DNA of 7,672 nucleotides from Holosporales bacterium (GTDB lineage: Bacteria > Pseudomonadota > Alphaproteobacteria > RUG11792). The notes beneath the pieces were generated by a model. It had not been told where the DNA came from and made no database searches. It saw only the letters and a program-made list of their open reading frames with translations. Shown piece by piece: positions 5,110-7,672 of the stretch; positions within the stretch are counted from its first letter, which is position 1; each line of letters starts with the position of its first letter. The translations under genes and the position numbers were made by a program. Location: the NCBI GenBank assembly GCA_031279295.1, contig JAITIT010000050.1:1-7672 (forward strand). Reading direction: 5' to 3'.

Positions 5110-7120
5110 CCCCAGCCTGGAATTGTACCATAGATGCCTTTATTACAGTTGTAGCAGCAGACGTAAATTCCATTGTTATCTTGGCTTCAATTTTTATACC
5201 TAGCCCGGATATCGTAACAGTTGTCGTTACATTCATTTTGCAAGTGAGACATGAAACTTCAAACCCAGTCTTTGCATCAAACTTGATGTCTTGCATGGCG
5301 GTTACAAAAACGGAATCTTTGGAATCCACTAATACTTTTCCACTCGATTCTATCATCACGGCTCCTTGAGCCTTCATGGTTATGTCACCTGATGCAGATA
5401 ACGATATGTTTCCCTTTACGTCTGCTATTAAGTCACCGTTGGAGAGAGTGAAGGTATAACTACCACTTTTCACTCTTACGAACTGGTTACCCTCATCAAT
5501 GGTAATCTCGTAATCTCCTTTCCAGAGTGTGAGACTATGATTACCTTCTGCAACTTCGATGGCGTACGTAGTGGGCTCATCCCCACTGTTTATTCCACTC
5601 ACAAGTGTGCTAAGTTTCCCTAAGCAATGAAGGTGTACTTCCTCCTCTCCCTTCTTATCCTCAAAGCGTAACTCACTGCTGCCGCCCCCACCTTTAGAAG
5701 AGCTGGTGAAAAATGCCGAGACAGTTGGACTGCTTTTGGGGTAGTCAGCAGGTGGCTTGTTGACGCCGTTATACAAACATCCTACTATTATCGGCTGTTC
5801 TGGATCACCATCCATAAATGCAACCATTACCTCCATTCCTACGCGCGGTATGATGAGGCTACCAAATCCATTACCTGCCCAGCCTTGTGCAACCCTTACC
5901 CAACACGAACCTTGCCCACTAGAATCCCAATGAAATCTAACCTTTACCCTTGCTCCTTCATCGCAGAATATTTCCTCCCCAGATGTTCCCACAACAATCG
6001 CAGTCTGGCAGCCGTAGATCCTGTTCTTGCTGCATGCAAATACAGGCCTAAACGGTATTCCCTCCGGAATGGCCTCAAAAGAACAACGGAAAAGCGGTAT
6101 GCCAGGATCAGCTGGTAGTTGGTGAATGTGGAGATTAATCGATATCACAACAAACCTCCCGTTATGAAGATCAATTGGCGATCCGGATATCTCGATCGTA
6201 ACACCAGGAAATATGTGTGGGGAGTAAGTGTGCCCTCTTAGTACCAGCGCAAGGGAGTTAATGCCTTCAAGTCTGAATCTCGATACGGCATCCCCATATT
6301 GTTTGTCGATGAATGTTTGGCCGTAGTGTTCCTCAAATCCAATTGTCCATGGACTGGATCCAAATGATGCTGTTCCGGTAACTACTGCTGACTTCATCTC
6401 ATCGTAGGCGAACGAACTGACTGATCCACAATTCTCAACCCTGGAGAGAGTGAGTCCGTGAACAACATCAGCCGGATACACAAACTCTTGTGCTACAGGC
6501 ATAAACCTTAGACCGATAACATGATCTGCTGGTGCAACTCCGTCCATGACACACAAAGTTTCGTCCCAAAAATAGTAGGCCAGTCCTCTTTCCGCTAGCA
6601 ACCGCGTTACAACATCGAAGTCACTATCCCGGTACTGTACGATATATGGTCGCTCTGAGACCCAACCTGATCGCAACTCCATCTTAAACTTTGATACCCC
6701 TCCTTCCTTCAAGATGGTTCTCACTACTGTCTCTGGTGACTGCTCATGAAAGATACGGTACCGTTTCGTGTTTCTTAGTACCGCGAGTCTCGGGACTATT
6801 GTAAGGTGTACAAAATAACCAGTATCCCCATGTGGACTGGGAATAAGCTCTATGGCAGCAGACTCCACAACCCCTGACAAGTCATTCTGATCTCCGGATT
6901 CTTCAGCATTAAAGAGTAATGAGACCTGTTCCCCTGGTAGCGCATCCAAATTGATTGGCTGACGTGTATGGAGTAACACTCTATGTAACGGGAGCATAGA
7001 TATCTTCGATGCTATTTCTGCATTCGCTACAACACAATCCTCTGGGAAAGCAGGACACAGCACCTTCACTGGCAGGTTCTCTTGACTACTAGGAAATATC
7101 GAGTTTTTCGGGAATGTCAC
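5075..7120 (-). CDS. vgrG: Type VI secretion spike protein VgrG (TssI)
   Basis: VgrG forms the trimeric spike at the tip of the type VI secretion (contractile) tube and carries effectors across the target membrane. The 681-residue protein has the complete core. A gp27-like region spans about 15-345, with the hallmark QYRDSDFDVVTRLLAERGLA (162-181). A gp5-like OB domain follows at about 368-455, with AIVVGTSGEEIFCDEGARVK (374-393), VKVRFHWD, WVRVAQGWAG, IPRVGMEVMVAF and GDPEQPIIVG. A beta-rich needle follows at about 480-681, with LSASGDITMKAQGAVMIESS. There is no extra C-terminal toxin domain, so it looks structural. The start is GTG 7120, with a TAG two codons upstream and no Shine-Dalgarno in sight. 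No hcp, paar, adaptor or effector gene lies next to it. Downstream it converges with a broken plus-strand gene. A phage or extracellular-injection spike is a less likely alternative given the fused VgrG architecture. Confidence 0.95.
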   Translation of the reverse strand: MTFPKNSIFPSSQENLPVKVLCPAFPEDCVVANAEIASKISMLPLHRVLLHTRQPINLDALPGEQVSLLFNAEESGDQNDLSGVVESAAIELIPSPHGDTGYFVHLTIVPRLAVLRNTKRYRIFHEQSPETVVRTILKEGGVSKFKMELRSGWVSERPYIVQYRDSDFDVVTRLLAERGLAYYFWDETLCVMDGVAPADHVIGLRFMPVAQEFVYPADVVHGLTLSRVENCGSVSSFAYDEMKSAVVTGTASFGSSPWTIGFEEHYGQTFIDKQYGDAVSRFRLEGINSLALVLRGHTYSPHIFPGVTIEISGSPIDLHNGRFVVISINLHIHQLPADPGIPLFRCSFEAIPEGIPFRPVFACSKNRIYGCQTAIVVGTSGEEIFCDEGARVKVRFHWDSSGQGSCWVRVAQGWAGNGFGSLIIPRVGMEVMVAFMDGDPEQPIIVGCLYNGVNKPPADYPKSSPTVSAFFTSSSKGGGGSSELRFEDKKGEEEVHLHCLGKLSTLVSGINSGDEPTTYAIEVAEGNHSLTLWKGDYEITIDEGNQFVRVKSGSYTFTLSNGDLIADVKGNISLSASGDITMKAQGAVMIESSGKVLVDSKDSVFVTAMQDIKFDAKTGFEVSCLTCKMNVTTTVTISGLGIKIEAKITMEFTSAATTVIKASMVQFQAGVTAVQGVLKIG

Positions 7121-7131
7121 GTTCTAGGATA

Positions 7132-7157
7132 CACTGACGTGGCTGGCAACGTCAGTG
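7132..7157. promoter_or_regulatory. Perfect 9-bp dyad before vgrG
   Basis: CACTGACGT, 8 bases, then ACGTCAGTG is a perfect inverted repeat ending 11 bases before the vgrG start codon. No T-run follows on either strand. Because the predicted start of transcription falls inside it, a DNA operator is more likely than an RNA hairpin. Confidence 0.5.
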
Positions 7158-7186
7158 AGTGTAGCAGAAAATTGGATACCGTTAAA
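7158..7186 (-). promoter_or_regulatory. Possible promoter of vgrG
   Basis: On the minus strand TACACT (7163-7158) is preceded by TGC, making an extended -10. A weak -35, TTTAAC (7186-7181), lies 17 bases upstream. The -10 sequence is identical to that of rpmE. Transcription would start near 7151, giving a leader of about 31 nt. Confidence 0.4.
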
Positions 7187-7275
7187 CGACGCCGGACACA
7201 CTCTTTGTTGTACGAGATCGTGGCATGTACGCCGTATTGATATTCAGTAATCCATCCATACTAACGGAGCTTGCC

Positions 7276-7349
7276 AGGAGGGCATGGTGCACATGACTGA
7301 AGCCTATATCTCCATCTCGCCGGAATGTGCACCGCTCCCGGCGAGATAG
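7276..7349 (+). CDS. Possible 21-residue leader peptide with strong RBS
   Basis: AGGAGG (7276-7281), the best Shine-Dalgarno in the window, precedes ATG 7284, GTG 7287 and ATG 7293, all in one frame that ends at TAG 7347-7349. The encoded peptide (MVHMTEAYISISPECAPLPA plus R) is unremarkable and has no codon run typical of an attenuation leader. It overlaps two interlocking inverted repeats and ends in the stem just before a T-rich run. It could be a leader or small ORF; the match may also be chance. Confidence 0.25.
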
Positions 7350-7367
7350 ATATGTGCTTTCTTTCTA
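7286..7367 (+). terminator. Interlocking hairpins ending in a T-rich run
   Basis: Stem 1 pairs ATATCT plus ATCTCGCCGG (7306-7311, 7314-7323) with CCGGCGAGAT plus AGATAT (7338-7353), giving 16 bp with a 2-base bulge and a 14-base loop. The plus strand then reads GTGCTTTCTTTCT, so this resembles an intrinsic terminator. Independently, GGTGCACAT (7286-7294) is perfectly complementary to ATGTGCACC (7325-7333) inside that loop. The two pairings would form a pseudoknot or mutually exclusive folds. Confidence 0.45.
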
Positions 7368-7377
7368 ACTCCCGTCG

Positions 7378-7400
7378 CCCCCCTCCTCTCCGTGGGGGGG
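7378..7400. repeat. C6/G7 inverted repeat
   Basis: CCCCCC (7378-7383) and GGGGGGG (7394-7400) flank a 10-base loop at the left edge of the A-poor tract. They could form a stable hairpin, but no function is evident. Confidence 0.5.
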
Positions 7401-7672
7401 TCTGGGTAGTCGCTGTCCTTTGTGGATCGCATTGTTTCGTCGCGTCCTTCCGTCGTGCCTCTTTTGACTTCGTTGGTGTTCTCACTTCACTGTCGTCGGT
7501 GCTTGCTTGAATCCTCCGTTGTTCCTTCGTGTGGCTGCGTTTGCGGGTCCCTTACCTTCTCGCTCCCCCCTTAGCTACTTGCCCATGTATTGGTCCAGCC
7601 TCGCTCTTGTTTCCCTTGGCGGTTCGCCTGCCTGCGGTGCTGGGTTCGGTGCCGCTGTCGGTATCGCGCCAG
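7381..7672. other. A-depleted, gene-poor tract
   Basis: This 292-base stretch has only 16 A on the plus strand (about 5.5 percent) and is GC-rich, unlike the rest of the window. Stop codons are therefore rare on the plus strand and reduced on the minus strand, so long open frames here mean little. I see no gene I can defend. At the edge a minus-strand frame enters from outside and ends at TAG 7577-7575. Its 32 residues are proline/alanine-rich (PTAAPNPAPQAGEPP, ending RLDQYMGK) and could be the C-terminus of a disordered protein, but a second frame is also open there. Confidence 0.6.

Noticed and set aside
7261..7510. Frames of 61-74 codons on both strands in the right-end region
   Set aside because: The A-poor composition makes stops rare, so open frames are expected; the peptides are low-complexity and lack good starts.
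7141..7672. tRNA, rRNA or CRISPR array in the right-end region
   Set aside because: No cloverleaf, no recognisable rRNA stretch and no regularly spaced repeats were found by eye.

Overview
The window looks like a piece of a small, slow-growing alphaproteobacterial genome, most likely a Rickettsiales (Anaplasmataceae-like) intracellular bacterium. The evidence is the style of LipA (a short N-terminus reading into PEWIK), a cysteine-free ribosomal protein L31, a compact Rho, a divergent TPI, weak Shine-Dalgarno sites, long decayed spacers, and a mixture of GTG and ATG starts. The assignment is inferred from protein style alone; no database search was possible.

Layout. From the left: lipA (lipoyl synthase, +) overlaps a small membrane protein of the prepilin-peptidase A24 type (+). 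A roughly 290-base spacer follows, holding what looks like a decayed minus-strand gene and a possible rho terminator. rho (-) and rpmE (L31, +) are divergent and share a 138-bp regulatory gap with a good sigma70-type promoter for rpmE whose -10 box lies inside a perfect dyad. A short ORF overlaps the end of rpmE. A strong GC hairpin separates rpmE from the convergent tpiA (-), which has its own promoter and dyad. Then comes about 900 bases of gene debris: minus-strand fragments that read like a phage or tail structural protein, and a plus-strand fragment rejoined by one +1 shift, which runs 35 bp into the end of the next gene. That gene is a full-length vgrG (-), a type VI secretion / contractile tail spike. 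Upstream of vgrG lie a promoter-like element and a perfect 9-bp dyad, then a compact region with a strong ribosome-binding sequence, a 21-codon ORF and interlocking inverted repeats ending in a T-rich run. The last 300 bases are strikingly poor in A on the plus strand and contain no gene I can defend.

How the genes fit together. lipA, rho, rpmE and tpiA are housekeeping genes (lipoate synthesis, transcription termination, ribosome, central carbon metabolism). The accessory material is vgrG plus the flanking debris. No tssB/C, Hcp, ClpV, PAAR, adaptor or effector gene accompanies vgrG here, so it is either an orphan spike using machinery encoded elsewhere or a survivor of a decaying contractile-tail or prophage island. 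The most interesting items are the VgrG in this genomic setting, the phage-like remnants beside it, the repeated promoter/dyad arrangement, and the structured, compositionally odd right end.
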